Of a DNA stretch of 64,000 nucleotides, positions 36,972 through 49,083 are shown piece after piece (position 1 is the stretch's first letter; each line of letters begins with the position of its first letter). The notes below the pieces were generated by a model. It was given only the letters and a program-made list of their open reading frames with translations. It had not been told where the DNA came from and did no database searches. The translations under genes and the position numbers were made by a program. The stretch is from Rhizobium etli 8C-3 (lineage in GTDB: Bacteria > Pseudomonadota > Alphaproteobacteria > Rhizobiales > Rhizobiaceae), in contig NZ_CP017243.1 in the NCBI RefSeq assembly GCF_001908375.1, positions 248,001 through 312,000 on the forward strand, written 5' to 3'.

Positions 36972-38323
36972 CTAGGCAGTTCTCCTTTGCGGGAGGGATC
37001 AAGCGATCCAGGACACGGCGCGCGCTGATTGGCCTGGAAGATGTTGGAAACATCGAAGATCAGGTCGCGCGTTCCCTGATAGAGACTTGTGAGCTTATGC
37101 TGGCTGCCGAGTCGGTCGAATATCGGGAAGCCCACCCGCATGAGCGGAATCCCAAGGCGCTCCGCCGCTTGTCGTCCATGCGAATGCGTGACGAGAAGAT
37201 CAGCGCCGACGGCAAGTTCTTCGAGATCGCCAAGATCACCGACCTGGAGCGATTCGGCCGGCATTTCCGCGAGTATTTTTGAGGTGCCGGTCGTGGTGAC
37301 CGCTGCCGCGATTTCGGCGCCCATGCCGGTGAAGAAGGTAGCGAATTGGTAGAGCTGGTCCGGCTCCACAGCAATTGCGATCTTCTTGCCTCCGAAATGG
37401 AAATGTCCGTCGAGCAGGGCGTCCTGCAGCTGTGCTCGGCGACGGCGGATGTTTGCTGGCACCGGCGCACCAGAAATCTCAGAAAGAAACGAGACGAACC
37501 GGTCGGCTCGTTTCAATCCTGTCAGCGACTGGAACAATGCGTAAGGGACTCCCGTCCGGGTCCGCAGTAGCTCTGCGGGGCGGCGCATATGCTCGCCGAT
37601 CGCGATACATTGCGCCGCCGTGCCAAGCTCTTGTATCTCGTCGACGGGAGTACCGCCATAGGTGGTCGGAACCCAACGATCGCCGGGCACCGTGCCGTCG
37701 AGAGAGCCGGAAATGTCCGGCAGGATCACCGGCTTCAGACCGAAGCTTTCGACCGTTTCGCGCAGAAGCTCGATGTCAGCGACTGTCAGATGCCATCCTG
37801 GTAGGATCGCAATCTTCTTTTGGTGGCGGCTCTGCTCGCCTGGAGTGGTGATGCGCTCGACCATAGAGATGACGGCCTTCGCCCATCCCTCTTCGATCGC
37901 TCCCTCGAAATCCGGGGTATTCGCCAGCACAACCTCCGTACCCGCGAGCTCATCGGCACGATCCCGCTTGATGTTGGCGAGATCGCCTGCGAAATCTTCG
38001 CCGCGGGTTTCCACCAGGGCTGTCGTGCAAATTCCGATCAGCTTGGGTTTTGCGCGCCTCTTGAGATTTAGGATCGCCTCTTCCAGATTGCCTGCGCCGC
38101 CAAGAATGGTCGCCACTGCGTCCAATGCCGTTGTCTGCAAGGGAATGGCTTCCTTAAAGTGCCGGACTAAAAGTACCAGCGCCAAGCTGGTGCAGCCCTG
38201 GCTGCCGTGGAACAGCGGCACGGCACGCTCGACGCCAAGAAAGGCGAGCGCGGCGCCGAGCGGCTGCGACGATTTCAGCGGATTGACCGCAGCTGATTTG
38301 GTCTGGGGAAAGACTTGAACCAT
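36968..38323 (-). CDS. nifN: NifN, FeMo-cofactor scaffold beta subunit
   Basis: 451 residues. Related to NifK: PLKSSQPLGAALAFLGVERA, PLFHGSQGCTSLALVLLVRH (P-cluster-type Cys), TTALVETRGEDFAGDL, ILPGWHLTVADIELLRETVE, LGIPLMRVGFPIFDRLGSQH. With NifE it forms the scaffold on which the FeMo-cofactor is completed. Starts nine bases after nifE. Normal length, no damage. Confidence 0.95.
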   Translation of the reverse strand: MVQVFPQTKSAAVNPLKSSQPLGAALAFLGVERAVPLFHGSQGCTSLALVLLVRHFKEAIPLQTTALDAVATILGGAGNLEEAILNLKRRAKPKLIGICTTALVETRGEDFAGDLANIKRDRADELAGTEVVLANTPDFEGAIEEGWAKAVISMVERITTPGEQSRHQKKIAILPGWHLTVADIELLRETVESFGLKPVILPDISGSLDGTVPGDRWVPTTYGGTPVDEIQELGTAAQCIAIGEHMRRPAELLRTRTGVPYALFQSLTGLKRADRFVSFLSEISGAPVPANIRRRRAQLQDALLDGHFHFGGKKIAIAVEPDQLYQFATFFTGMGAEIAAAVTTTGTSKILAEMPAESLQVGDLGDLEELAVGADLLVTHSHGRQAAERLGIPLMRVGFPIFDRLGSQHKLTSLYQGTRDLIFDVSNIFQANQRAPCPGSLDPSRKGELPR

Positions 38324-38332
38324 CGGCTTTCC

Positions 38333-39823
38333 TCAACGCTTGCAGAAGCTGCCGGCGACCGCGCCGACAAAGTTTTGCAAGACGTACCCAGTCTCGTTCT
38401 CGCTCTTGGTATTCGTCAGTTCTTCTTCCACCGCATGCTGGCATTCCCACGGTGCCGGCTCCCGCACCTCCATCCAGATCGGATTGTGAATAGCAAGATC
38501 GATCTGGCGAACGAGCTCCACCATGCCGTCATAGCCGGCATAGGGGTGGTGGCGTTCCTGGTTGATATCGAGCCAAGGTGTCTTGGCCTTCAGCGCGATG
38601 AATTGCGTGCGCCCGCCAGACAACATGATGTCGGCTTTACCGTCGGCGAGCATGTTATAAAGCTCGCGCGGCGCCATTGACTCGAACAGGTGGTTTTCGT
38701 CTTTCAGGAGTTGCTTGATACGTTCCTTGTCTTCAGGCGTGGATTTCTTGACCGAGGTGCCCACGATCTCGATGCCCACCTCCATCAGCGCATGGACAAC
38801 CGACCAGGACTTGACGCCGCCGGTGTTGAGCAACACGCGCTTGCCTTCAAGCCTTGGTCGATATGCTGCGAGTTTCATCCAGGCAATCGCCTCCTCCTCC
38901 GCGATCAATGCCTCGGTGCGCTCGAGGATTTCGGGATCCGCCCCCTGCATCACGAGCAGCTTGGCGATCTGTCTGAGTGCTTCCGAGGTGTCGGTAATTC
39001 CGTAAAAGGAGCCTTCGAAGAACGGGATATCCCACAGCTCCTCCATTTTGCGGGCGAGGTTGATGAGTGCTGTCGAGCACACCAACATGGACGCCTTGGC
39101 GCGATGCGCAGAAGCAATGTCAAGATATCGGGCGTCTCCTGGAATGCAGGCCCTTACTCTGATCCCCAGCCGGTCAAGAAGCGGCTTTACCAGCCAAAAC
39201 TCGCCGGATAGGTTGAACTCACCAATGATATTGATGTCGTAGGCGGTCACGTCGTTCGGCTCTACGCTGCCGATCACATGATCGAGCAACGCTTCACCGG
39301 CGAGCTTATTGCCAAGGTTCTTGGAGCCGGCAAAGCCCGGTGCGTTGACCGGCACCACCGGAAGGCCGAATTTTTCCGCGGCCCGCTTGCAGACGGCCTC
39401 GATGTCGTCGCCGATCAATGCTGTCACACAGGTCGAATAGACGAAAATCGCCGGTGGAGCATAGGCCTCCTTGATCTCGCGGATTGCTTTAAAAAGTTTC
39501 CGCTCGCCGTGCCCCATCACCACTTCGGTTTCAGTGAGGTCGGTCGTGAAACTGGTGCGCCAGAGCGTTGGACCTGAGGAAGCCGATCCGCGGTTGTCCC
39601 AGGAATTGCCCTCACAGCCGAGAGGCCCATGGATCAGGTGCGCGACGTCGGTGATCGGCTGCAGCACGATCTTGGCGCCATCGAAAGCGCATCCGCCGGC
39701 TGCCGCCCCGGGGATCAGCGGCTTCGAACAGCCGTTTTTGCGCGCCTTGGAATCCTTGCTGCGGTTCTTCTCGCAGGCAGGCTCGTCAAAGACATCCTGG
39801 ACTTTAGCATTGAGCAAGGGCAT
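38333..39823 (-). CDS. nifE: NifE, FeMo-cofactor scaffold alpha subunit
   Basis: 496 residues from ATG 39823 (MPLLNAKVQDVFDEPACEKN), which has GGAG five bases upstream; a TTG at 39835 is in frame but less likely. Landmarks: [60 protein letters not shown] and LLNTGGVKSWSVVHALMEVG. Partner of NifN in the NifE2N2 scaffold. 58 bases downstream of nifK; same operon. Confidence 0.95.
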   Translation of the reverse strand: MPLLNAKVQDVFDEPACEKNRSKDSKARKNGCSKPLIPGAAAGGCAFDGAKIVLQPITDVAHLIHGPLGCEGNSWDNRGSASSGPTLWRTSFTTDLTETEVVMGHGERKLFKAIREIKEAYAPPAIFVYSTCVTALIGDDIEAVCKRAAEKFGLPVVPVNAPGFAGSKNLGNKLAGEALLDHVIGSVEPNDVTAYDINIIGEFNLSGEFWLVKPLLDRLGIRVRACIPGDARYLDIASAHRAKASMLVCSTALINLARKMEELWDIPFFEGSFYGITDTSEALRQIAKLLVMQGADPEILERTEALIAEEEAIAWMKLAAYRPRLEGKRVLLNTGGVKSWSVVHALMEVGIEIVGTSVKKSTPEDKERIKQLLKDENHLFESMAPRELYNMLADGKADIMLSGGRTQFIALKAKTPWLDINQERHHPYAGYDGMVELVRQIDLAIHNPIWMEVREPAPWECQHAVEEELTNTKSENETGYVLQNFVGAVAGSFCKR

Positions 39824-39881
39824 TGCGGTCTCCAAGTTCAGATGAAGGCGGCCGGCCTCACAAGGCCGACCGCCGCCGCTC

Positions 39882-41423
39882 CTAGCGGGTCAGGTCGTAA
39901 GAATAGTCCGTCACACCCGGCTCGCTCGTCTCGCGATCGAGCTTGTCGAAGATCTTGTCGAGGATCGTCGTCAGGACGCGCAGGCCGCCTTGGTAGCCCA
40001 TGAGCGGGAAACGGTGGTGATGGTGCCGGTCGAATATCGGAAAGGTCAGCCGGATCAATGGGGTGCCGGTGTCGCGCTCGAGATACTTGCCATAGGAATT
40101 GCCGATCATAAGATCAACCGGCTCGGTAAAGAGCAGCGAGCGCAACGCCCACAGGTCCTTGCCCGCCCAGACCTGGGCATCCTTGCCGAAGGGCGAGGAT
40201 GCGAGCAACGCCTTCATCTCGGCTTCCCAGGCCGACGTGCCGTTGGTAGCAAGGCAGTGGGTCGGCTCACCGCCGGTTTCCAAGACGAACCGGGCAACGG
40301 CGTAGACGAAGTCAGGATCGCCGTAGATCGCGTATTTCTTCCCGTGCAGCCAGGCTTGGCTATCTGCCATAGCGTCGACGAGACGGCCGCGTTCCAGGCC
40401 GATTGTCGGAGGAATTTCCTTGCCGGTAATCTCCGAGACCTTCATCAGGAATTCGTCGGTCGCCTGAACACCCAGCGGATAATGGAACGAAGCCGTAACC
40501 TGACCGACCTCCTTGCAATATTCCAGCGTTTTGCGCGTGTTATAGTGCTGCAGCGACAGGGTCGCTTCGGCATTCAACGCCGTTTTCAAGTCCTCGATCT
40601 TCGTGCCGCCGTCATACATGCGGTACGTACCGTCAGACGGCGTGTCGAACTGGTCGGAGGCATCCTGGATGAAGATGTAGGATACGCCCATCATGTCGAG
40701 CAGGCGCTTCAGTTCGCGGTTGTTGCCGACGCAGAAGCCGTCGAAGCCGGGAATGATGTTGATGGCTTGAGCAACCTCCTTCCGCTCGTTGCCTTTCCAG
40801 AAGTTCTCCAGAATGCCCTTGATCATGCCGTCATAGCCATCGACGTGGCTGCCGACGAAGGCAGGCGTGTGGGCGAAAGGAACATCGAAGTCGTGCGGGA
40901 CCGACCCTTCGTTCTTTGCGTTTTCGATGAAGCCGTGGAGGTCGTCTCCAATGACTTCGGCCATGCAGGTGGTCGAGACGGCGATCATCTTCGGATCGTA
41001 GAGCTTGTATGTATTGGCGAGCCCGTCGACCATGTTCTTCAACCCGCCGAACACTGCCGCGTCCTCCGTCATCGAGGACGAGACCGCTGATGAAGGCTCC
41101 TTGAAGTGACGCGACAGATGCGAACGGTAATAAGCGACGCAGCCCTGGCTGCCATGGACGAAGGACATCGTTTGCTCAAAGCCTGCGGCTGCGAAGACGG
41201 CACCGAGCGGCTGGCAGGCTTTGGCCGGGTTCACGACCAGGGCTTCGCGGCCCAGGTTCTTTTCGCGATACTCCCAGGTCTTCGTGAAGTCGTTTTGATC
41301 GGCAACGACCTGATCCGGGTGGGGGCATTCGAAATTGGCTTTCTTCTCGGCGAGCATCTGCCTGTATTCCGGCTCGCGGAACAGGGGAGCATGGTCGAGA
41401 ACTTTTTCCGCCGACTGCGGCAT
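39882..41423 (-). CDS. nifK: NifK, MoFe protein beta subunit
   Basis: 513 residues from ATG 41423 ([20 protein letters not shown]), preceded by AAAGAAAGGTGCTTACT; the frame extends to 41477 without support. P-cluster cysteines in [40 protein letters not shown] and [18 protein letters not shown]. Also NPGF-type [40 protein letters not shown]. With NifD forms the alpha2beta2 dinitrogenase. Normal length. Confidence 0.97.
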   Translation of the reverse strand: MPQSAEKVLDHAPLFREPEYRQMLAEKKANFECPHPDQVVADQNDFTKTWEYREKNLGREALVVNPAKACQPLGAVFAAAGFEQTMSFVHGSQGCVAYYRSHLSRHFKEPSSAVSSSMTEDAAVFGGLKNMVDGLANTYKLYDPKMIAVSTTCMAEVIGDDLHGFIENAKNEGSVPHDFDVPFAHTPAFVGSHVDGYDGMIKGILENFWKGNERKEVAQAINIIPGFDGFCVGNNRELKRLLDMMGVSYIFIQDASDQFDTPSDGTYRMYDGGTKIEDLKTALNAEATLSLQHYNTRKTLEYCKEVGQVTASFHYPLGVQATDEFLMKVSEITGKEIPPTIGLERGRLVDAMADSQAWLHGKKYAIYGDPDFVYAVARFVLETGGEPTHCLATNGTSAWEAEMKALLASSPFGKDAQVWAGKDLWALRSLLFTEPVDLMIGNSYGKYLERDTGTPLIRLTFPIFDRHHHHRFPLMGYQGGLRVLTTILDKIFDKLDRETSEPGVTDYSYDLTR

Positions 41424-41546
41424 AGTAAGCACCTTTCTTTTCATCGCGCCGCACCGGTGGCGGCAATGGGATGTCATCTGTCACGAGTGCGGATCAAGTC
41501 CGATGGGAAGAGCCTGGCCTGCCCCTTCCCAAGACAGGCCAGGCTC

Positions 41547-43049
41547 TCATTCGGCCGCAACCGCCTCAGCTGGCGCGGCCTCTTTTTTCCAGGGGACGTT
41601 GTAGAGATCCCACACCGGATTATTGATGGCCAGATCCATGTCGCGGGCGAATATGGCGAAGCCGTCATAGCCGTGATACGGGCCGGAATAATCCCAGGAG
41701 TGCATCTGGCGGAAGGGGATGCCCATCTTCTGCACCGGATACTTCTCTTTAATGCCGGACCCAACAAGGTCGGGGCGGATGCCTTCGATGAACTTTTCCA
41801 GCTCGTAACCGGTCACGTCGTCATAGATCAGCGTACCCTTGTTCACATAATGGCCGGTGCGCTGATAGTCGTCGTTGTGGGCGAACTCGTAGCCGGTGCC
41901 GACGATCCGCATGCCGAGGTCCTCATAGGCCGTGATGACGTGGCGAGGACGCAGGCCGCCGACATAGAGCATCACCGTCTTGCCTTCGAGGCGCGGCCGG
42001 TACTTGTCGACGACAGCATCGACCAGGGGCCGGTACTTGGTGATGACAGCCTCGGTCTTGTCGACGATTTCCGGACCGAAGTGCTTGGCTATTTCGCGCA
42101 GGGAGGTTTCGATCTGGGACGGACCAAAGAAATTGTATTCCATCCACGGGATGCCGTATTTTTCCTCCATGTGCCGACAGATGTAGTTCATCGAGCGGTA
42201 GCAGTGGATGAGGTTCAGCTTGGCCTTTGGCGCGCGCTCGACCTCAGCGAGCGTGGCATCACCCGACCAGTTGCCGACCACGCGCAGCCCCACCTCCTCC
42301 AATAGAATGCGCGTAGCCCACGCGTCGCCACCGATATTGTAGTCGCCGACGACGTTGACATCGTAAGGGCCGGTCTCAAACTCGACTTCGTTCTTGTCGA
42401 AAACCCAGTCACGGATGGCGTCGTTGGCGATGTGGTGGCCGAGCGATTGCGAGACGCCGCGGAAGCCCTCGCAGCGCACCGGCACGATCGTCTTTTCGTG
42501 CTCCTTGGCCTTCTTGCGCGACACCGCCTCAATGTCGTCGCCAATCAGCCCGATCGGGCATTCCGACTGCACGCTGATGCCGTTGTTGAGGGGGAAAAGC
42601 TCCTCGATCTCGTCGATGACCTGTTCAAGCTTCTTGTCGCCGCCGAACACGATGTCCTTTTCCTGGAAGTCTGAGGTGAACTGCAGCGTCACGAACGTGT
42701 CGATGCCCGTCAGGCCGACGTAGTAGTTGCGGCGTTGCGACCAGGAATAATGACCGCAACCGACCGGCCCGTGCGAGATGTGGACCATGTCCTTGACCGG
42801 CCCCCATACCACGCCTTTGGAACCGGCATAGGCGCAGCCGCGGATCGTCATCACGCCCGGAATGGACTTGATGTTCGATTTGACGTCGCATTCGGAAAGG
42901 GCCTTCGGCTCATCGCCAGGCTCGTCGCCGCTCGTTGCGACGCTGAGGTGCTTCTTGCGGCGCTTCGCCGCCTTGTCTGGATATTGCGCTAATACTTCCG
43001 CAATGAGCTGTTCATGCAAAACGCTGTCATTCTCGTAATCAAGGCTCAT
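41547..43049 (-). CDS. nifD: NifD, MoFe protein alpha subunit
   Basis: 500 residues from ATG 43049 ([20 protein letters not shown]) behind AAGGGGGCAGGGG; upstream in-frame codons to 43127 are not expected to be translated. P-cluster ligands C72 ([12 protein letters not shown]) and C98 ([11 protein letters not shown]), third Cys in [16 protein letters not shown], FeMo-co ligand Cys region in [17 protein letters not shown] and homocitrate/His ligand region [18 protein letters not shown]. Catalyses N2 reduction with NifK. 107 bases after nifH. Confidence 0.97.
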   Translation of the reverse strand: MSLDYENDSVLHEQLIAEVLAQYPDKAAKRRKKHLSVATSGDEPGDEPKALSECDVKSNIKSIPGVMTIRGCAYAGSKGVVWGPVKDMVHISHGPVGCGHYSWSQRRNYYVGLTGIDTFVTLQFTSDFQEKDIVFGGDKKLEQVIDEIEELFPLNNGISVQSECPIGLIGDDIEAVSRKKAKEHEKTIVPVRCEGFRGVSQSLGHHIANDAIRDWVFDKNEVEFETGPYDVNVVGDYNIGGDAWATRILLEEVGLRVVGNWSGDATLAEVERAPKAKLNLIHCYRSMNYICRHMEEKYGIPWMEYNFFGPSQIETSLREIAKHFGPEIVDKTEAVITKYRPLVDAVVDKYRPRLEGKTVMLYVGGLRPRHVITAYEDLGMRIVGTGYEFAHNDDYQRTGHYVNKGTLIYDDVTGYELEKFIEGIRPDLVGSGIKEKYPVQKMGIPFRQMHSWDYSGPYHGYDGFAIFARDMDLAINNPVWDLYNVPWKKEAAPAEAVAAE

Positions 43050-43156
43050 GGGCCCCTGCCCCCTTTCAAGGTTCGGGTTAGGTCGTCGTCGCCGAAGCGG
43101 CTTTCTTGGAAGGACGCGCTGGCGCAAGGGCCAGCGCGTCCTGTCGACAGCGGCAG

Positions 43157-44272
<1,116 letters not shown>

Positions 44273-44468
44273 TCACTTGCACCGCTAGGTCGACCGCGAC
44301 TATCAGCAGGACAACGGATCCGAAAACTGGAGACAATCGCACCCAGCTCCCAATCGAAAAATGTTGAAGCTTTCGATCCTGACCTGCCGCTGACGGCGAT
44401 TAGAGCCTCGGCGGTCTTGAACCGCTCCCAAACGTTGGACCACCGGATGCTAGAGTTTTCCGGCTTAT

Positions 44469-45144
44469 TCAGGGAGGCGGGCTGGTTGCGCCTCCCGAAT
44501 TCACCAACGAGATCGGCGCCTTGTTGCCGATCGCACCATGAGGTCTTTCCTCATTGTAGTATCTACGCCAATCCTCCATCTTTTCGCGGGCATCCGCAAG
44601 GGTCAGGAACCAATGCTGGTTCAGGCATTCTGCACGGAAGCGGCCATTGAACGCTTCGATGAAAGCATTACCAGTCGGCTTGCCGGGGCGTGAGAAGTCC
44701 AACGTCACGCCCTTGGAATAGGCCCACAGGTCCAAGTCGCGCGACACGAACTCGGTCCCTTGGTCGACACGGATCGTTTTCGGATAGCCGGCTTTTTGGC
44801 ACACCCGTTCAAGGGTTTGCACAACGTCTTCGCCTCTATAGCTATGACGTGGATCAAGCACCGGCACGTAGCGCGAAAAGGTGTCGACCACCGTCAGCAC
44901 GCGCAGTTTCTTACCCGTTGCGAGTTGGTCGTGAACGAAGTCCATCGCCCAGACGTCGTTGGGTCCGACGGCCATGTGCCGATCCTCGCGAAGCTGGGCT
45001 TTTACCCTCCGCTTCGGTGTCTTGTTCCGCAACTGTAGCCCCAAGTCCCTGTAAATGCGGTAGGTTCGCTTGATGTTGGTGCCCCAACCCTCGCGTTCCA
45101 AAAGCACATGCACGCGACGATAGCCGTAGCGCACCCGCGTCTCA
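44469..45144 (-). pseudogene. IS3-family transposase OrfB (IS407-type), 5' end removed by IS5 insertion
   Basis: VRYGYRRVHVLLEREGWGTN, RTYRIYRDLGLQLRNKTPKR, the integrase core VWAMDFVHDQLATGKKLRVL, DTFSRYVPVLDPR, RVDQGTEFVSRDLDLWAYSK and FIEAFNGRFRAECLNQHWFL give the full D-D-E set. The N-terminal ~55 residues and orfA are missing: the frame stops exactly at the IS5 terminus at 45145. Confidence 0.85.
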
Positions 45145-45941
45145 GAGCCCGATTCAAAAGTTCATTCGTATATCCGTTATCTTGCGATGCGCCTTGTGAG
45201 CATTCTGATTGAAGCGATTTGCGCCCATGCGGTTGCGCTTTCGATCGATTTCTCCCAATCCTTGGCGAGACGGCGGCAGCGTCCAAGCCAGGCGAAAGTT
45301 CTTTCCACCACCCATCTCTTGGGCAGGACGACGAAGCCCTTGGCGTGATCCGAACGCTTGACCATTTCGATCGTCCAGTCACCATGGCCGCACATTGCTC
45401 GCCTCAACTTGGCTCCGGCGTAGCCACCATCGGCGAAGATGTGGCGCAGCCACGGAAAACGGCGGCGGATCGCCTTGAGGACATGGGGTGCGCCGTCGCT
45501 ACGCTTTGGCTGTCGATAATCCCTGCCGTCGGTTGCGCCTCCCGTCCCTCGATTTCCCGCGCCGCCATCACCAGAAGCTGGTTGATGCTCTGCCACAGTC
45601 CGATCGCGCGCCAAGCATAAAAATAACCGCGCACTGTCGAAACCGGCGGAAAATCGCCCGGCAGCATGCGCCATTGGCAGCCGCTCGAGGCGATATAGAG
45701 GATCGCCTCCACGACCGAGCGCATATTCGTCGTCCGACGCCGCCCGCCACGACGCGCTGGCGGGATCAGCGGTTTGATCAACGCCCATTCCAGGTCCTTC
45801 AAATCACTTGGAAAACGAAGCACGTCTCGGTTATGCTCACGGCGAGCGATAGCAGTCCAGCTCATCGAAACCCCATTTGATTTAGCACCAATAGGGAATC
45901 ACAACTGCCTGTTATCGCTCAACTTCTTTTAAATCGGGCTC
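45145..45941 (-). mobile_element. IS5-family (IS427-like) element, 797 bp, internally deleted
   Basis: Terminal inverted repeats GAGCCCGATTCAAAAGTT (45145 inward) and GAGCCCGATTTAAAAGAA (45941 inward). It interrupts the IS3 orfB. Outer bases are CTCA on the left and TTAG on the right, so any 2-3-bp target duplication is not perfect. Confidence 0.8.
45177..45865 (-). pseudogene. IS5-family transposase, two frames with an internal deletion
   Basis: The first frame (45865 to ~45480) gives the N-terminal half: DLKDLEWALIKPLIPPARRG, VVEAILYIASSGCQWRMLPG, FPPVSTVRGYFYAWRAIGLW, AGIIDSQSV (first Asp). The second frame (~45480 to 45177) gives DGAPHVLKAIRRRFPWLRHI, FADGGYAGAKL (second Asp) and VVLPKRWVVERTFAWLGRCR (Glu). 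The usual ~35 residues between DSQSV and DGAP are missing and the frame changes there, so even a programmed frameshift would not restore a normal enzyme. Confidence 0.75.
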
Positions 45942-46142
45942 TTAGGCAATTTCGGCGGAGGGCGGATTATCAAATATACCGGGCATTACCACTTGGTGTA
46001 TTCTGCGTGCTTCGCGGTTATACTAGCCATATTTGTTGTATCAATACTTATGCCATCGGATACGACCGAGTCTAATACCGGAGAAAAGATCGCTTAACCG
46101 CCCGAATCATTTCAAAAATATTACAGATAGTGGAGGAAGCCC

Positions 46143-47759
46143 GTGGGCTTACGTGTAATCGCGTGTTCTGCTCCCCAGTTTTCTCACGGCGAGGCGGGCG
46201 AAATGGCATTATCAAGCGCCGATCCGGCAAGCCTCTACAATGCCTGCAGATATGCTGCGTCACTGGCATCCAAGGCGGAAGGTGCATGGGGCGAAAGCAA
46301 TTGGCGCGGCACCAGGAGTGACAGGCGACAATCAACGCTTCTGCTATCTGACATGGACGATGTGCAGCGAAGGCTAACGCCGCTATTAGTCCGGGTCCGG
46401 CCCAATTTAGTTCTCATAGGAGCGATGTCGATATGCTTCCGCGGTGCGATTGAGACAGCGAAATACATCAGAGAGTTTCTAGGCGATGACGTTTGTATCG
46501 TTCTTGGCGGTCGCCACGCCACCGAAACAATATATCGGGATGACGAAAATCGTGTAAGACATCATCTAGCGTCCCCTCTGCGGCTAATTGCTGACGGAAA
46601 AGTTTCCAGCTGTTTCGACATCGTGCTCTCCGGAGATGGTGAACACTTTATCGCGGAAATTGGGTGCGTCGTAGCTTCCTTGGAAGCAAGAGGTTTTTCG
46701 CCAAGGCAGGCGAAATTCTCATTGGGCCACCTGACGACCACCCCGGGGCACTGGATCGCCGGCACAATCATGGACGATCAGGTCCACACTGTGTGCTCTT
46801 CGGGCATGCCGCTCGATTATAATGGGATGCCATCCCCAGCCGAAATGTTCGGAATTACAACGAGCTTTGACGTGTTTGGTGGCGCGCCTACCGCGCACGT
46901 CTTCAGCGACATCGGGCGTGGCTGTATCTATGATTGTATCTTCTGCAGTGAGAGGATCAGCGTTGTCGGGCCTCCTCGACAGTTCAAGATAAGCCCCCAC
47001 CGGTTATGCGGCCAACTCGCAGCAGCCCGCCGCGTAGTCAAGGCAGATTACGGCGAAAACTTTCCTGTCTCGGCGTTCATTGAAGACTCAACTCTTCTTG
47101 GATGGAATTCGGCCCTCGTAGCCCAGTTTGAAAAGGTATTCGACCCACTCGAAAATCCTGTGCGGCTTGGCGGACAAGCGACCATTGACCAAATTGTCAA
47201 TAACCCAGCCCTTGCACGAAGACTAGGCCGCATGGGCCTGGAATATCTTTTCATCGGGGTCGAGACACCGCGCCCAGAACTTGTTGGAGGTCTTCACAAG
47301 AACATCGCCACCAAGAAGGGTTCGTGGATGGAACGCGGGGACAAAGCAGTTGAGATCTTGTCCGAAGCCGGAATCAAGGTTGGGGTATCCCTCCTATTTG
47401 GCATGGGCGAGGGAGCTGCTGAAAGGCAGCAATTGTTTTCGGCCTTAGAAAGCTGGCGGAAAACGGGCTCTCTGATCACAATCAGCATGAACTGGGCCGT
47501 CCAACACCCTTTGAGAAACACGGTTCAGGGGAATGAATATACCTATTTGGATTGGGCGGTGTCGCCCGGTCCCATGCTGTCGTTGTTAAGGAATTTTGGC
47601 GAGTCCTCTGAGATCTATCCAATTGCCGGCGGTACAAGCCCAGACGAAGCCTCCGTAAAGGATATTCTCCAAGCCACCACGGAGATCATGGCTATGCCGC
47701 CTGCACACCCAATGCAAAAGCAAGAAGCGGATCATGTCCCAGGACGTGGTGTAGCTTAG
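46143..47759 (+). CDS. B12-binding domain radical SAM protein
   Basis: 538 residues from GTG 46143, preceded by GTGGAGGAAGCCC. An N-terminal cobalamin-binding (Rossmann-like) region (~80-170: RVRPNLVLIGAMSICFRGAI, DDVCIVLGGRHATETIY) is followed by a radical SAM core with C261-x3-C265-x2-C268 (RGCIYDCIFCSE) and the barrel segments FIEDSTLLGW, RLGGQATIDQIVNNPAL, LEYLFIGVETPRPELVGG and GIKVGVSLLFGMGEGAAE. No SPASM domain. Such enzymes do methylations or ring/carbon rearrangements in natural-product and cofactor pathways; the substrate is unknown. The next gene in the same direction is an AdoMet decarboxylase, now separated by IS256. A symbiosis-specific metabolite pathway is a reasonable guess. 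Confidence 0.8.
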   Translation: MGLRVIACSAPQFSHGEAGEMALSSADPASLYNACRYAASLASKAEGAWGESNWRGTRSDRRQSTLLLSDMDDVQRRLTPLLVRVRPNLVLIGAMSICFRGAIETAKYIREFLGDDVCIVLGGRHATETIYRDDENRVRHHLASPLRLIADGKVSSCFDIVLSGDGEHFIAEIGCVVASLEARGFSPRQAKFSLGHLTTTPGHWIAGTIMDDQVHTVCSSGMPLDYNGMPSPAEMFGITTSFDVFGGAPTAHVFSDIGRGCIYDCIFCSERISVVGPPRQFKISPHRLCGQLAAARRVVKADYGENFPVSAFIEDSTLLGWNSALVAQFEKVFDPLENPVRLGGQATIDQIVNNPALARRLGRMGLEYLFIGVETPRPELVGGLHKNIATKKGSWMERGDKAVEILSEAGIKVGVSLLFGMGEGAAERQQLFSALESWRKTGSLITISMNWAVQHPLRNTVQGNEYTYLDWAVSPGPMLSLLRNFGESSEIYPIAGGTSPDEASVKDILQATTEIMAMPPAHPMQKQEADHVPGRGVA

Positions 47760-47790
47760 ACGACCACGGCTCATCCCAGCCGGATGAGTG

Positions 47791-48970
47791 TCAGCTTGCT
47801 GCTGGCAGGCTGATGAGGGGATCATCGCTCATTGTGGCGATTGTCTCAAGTGTCATGTAGCGGGATCGCTGGACGGCCCATTCATCGTTCTGTTCGAGCA
47901 GCAGCGCACCGACCAGGCGCACGATGGCGTCGTCGTTGGGGAAGATGCCGACGACCTCTGTCCGCCGCTTGATCTCGCCGTTCAATCGCTCAATCGGGTT
48001 GGTCGAGTGAAGTTTGGCCCAATGCTGCTTGGGACATGTAGGCGAGCACGTCTTGCTCGGCGCTGTCCATAAGACTGGCGAGCTTCGGTACCTTTGGCCT
48101 GATCTGGTCGGCGACGTTGCGCCACTGAGTGCTTGCCGCCTCCGGCGTGTCCTGAGCGAAGGCCGTGGCAATGAAGGCGGAGAAAACTCGGCGTCCGCTC
48201 TTTCCAGCATGGGCCAAGGTATTGCGCATGAAGTGGACCCTGCAGCGCTGCCAGGTGGCGGAGAGCACCTTCGATACTGCGGCCTTGATGCCCTCATGCG
48301 CATCGGAGACAACGAGCTTCACGCCACGCAGACCCCGCCTGGTCAGCTTTCGAAGAAACTCCGTCCAGGTCGCCTCGGCCTCGGACGTGCCGAGCACCTC
48401 GCGTCGACCGTCGGTGTTGACGCCGACGGCGATGATTACGGCGACGGAGACAATACGACCACCGCGCCGAACCTTGAGGGAGGTCGCATCGATCCACAGG
48501 TAGGGCCATTCTCCTTCGATGGGCCTGTCGAGGAAGACCTTCACCTTCTCATCGATTTCTTCGCACAGCCGGGATACCTGGCTTTTGGAGATGCCGCTCA
48601 TGCCCATGGCCTTGACGAGGTCATCGACGGATCGGGTCGAAACGCCTTGGATATAGGCTTCTTCGATGACCGCAGTCAGGGCCTTCTCGGCCATCCGGCG
48701 TGGTTCGAGAAAGCTCGGGAAATAGCTGCCTGTGCGAAGCTTGGGAATGCGCAGCTCGACGGTGCCCGCCCGTGTCTCCCAATCCCGGTCGCGATAGCCG
48801 TTACGCTGGGCCAGTCGGAAGCCATTCTTCTCGCCATAGCCCGCGCCGGTCTTCGTGCCGACCTCCAGCGCCATCAGCTTCTCGGCAGTAAAGCCGATCA
48901 TCTCGCGCAGCAAATCGGCATCGGCGCTCTTCTCAACGAGTGAGCGCAGGTTCATCATGTCGTCGGTCAT
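47791..48970 (-). pseudogene. IS256-family transposase with one frameshift
   Basis: The frame from 48970 ([20 protein letters not shown]) reads through the MULE/IS256 core ([60 protein letters not shown]) to ~48035. There the shift within ...[10 protein letters not shown] loses the match, and [20 protein letters not shown], then IKRRTEVVGIFPNDDAIVRL, continue in another frame to 47791. One or two bases are missing. The catalytic Glu (NPIERLNGE) is in the second frame. The element lies between the radical SAM and AdoMet decarboxylase genes; its right end is near 49020, its left end is not resolved. Confidence 0.85.
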
Positions 48971-49083
48971 CGGTGGTGTCCCTCAGGTTGGCTCAAGCAA
49001 CCCGACCCTACCGGAAATCACCGATGGCTATGAAATCCAGTTACACCACTCCATTGGACACGATCAAGAAGCGGAGCATATAT

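Noticed and set aside
39990..42305. Two long plus-strand ORFs (366 and 399 codons) opposite nifK and nifD
   Set aside because: Antisense shadows of GC-rich nif genes; no recognisable domains, and the minus-strand products are certain.
47750..47800. Exact left end of the IS256 element and its target duplication
   Set aside because: I could not match an inverted repeat to the right end near 49020, so no boundary is claimed.
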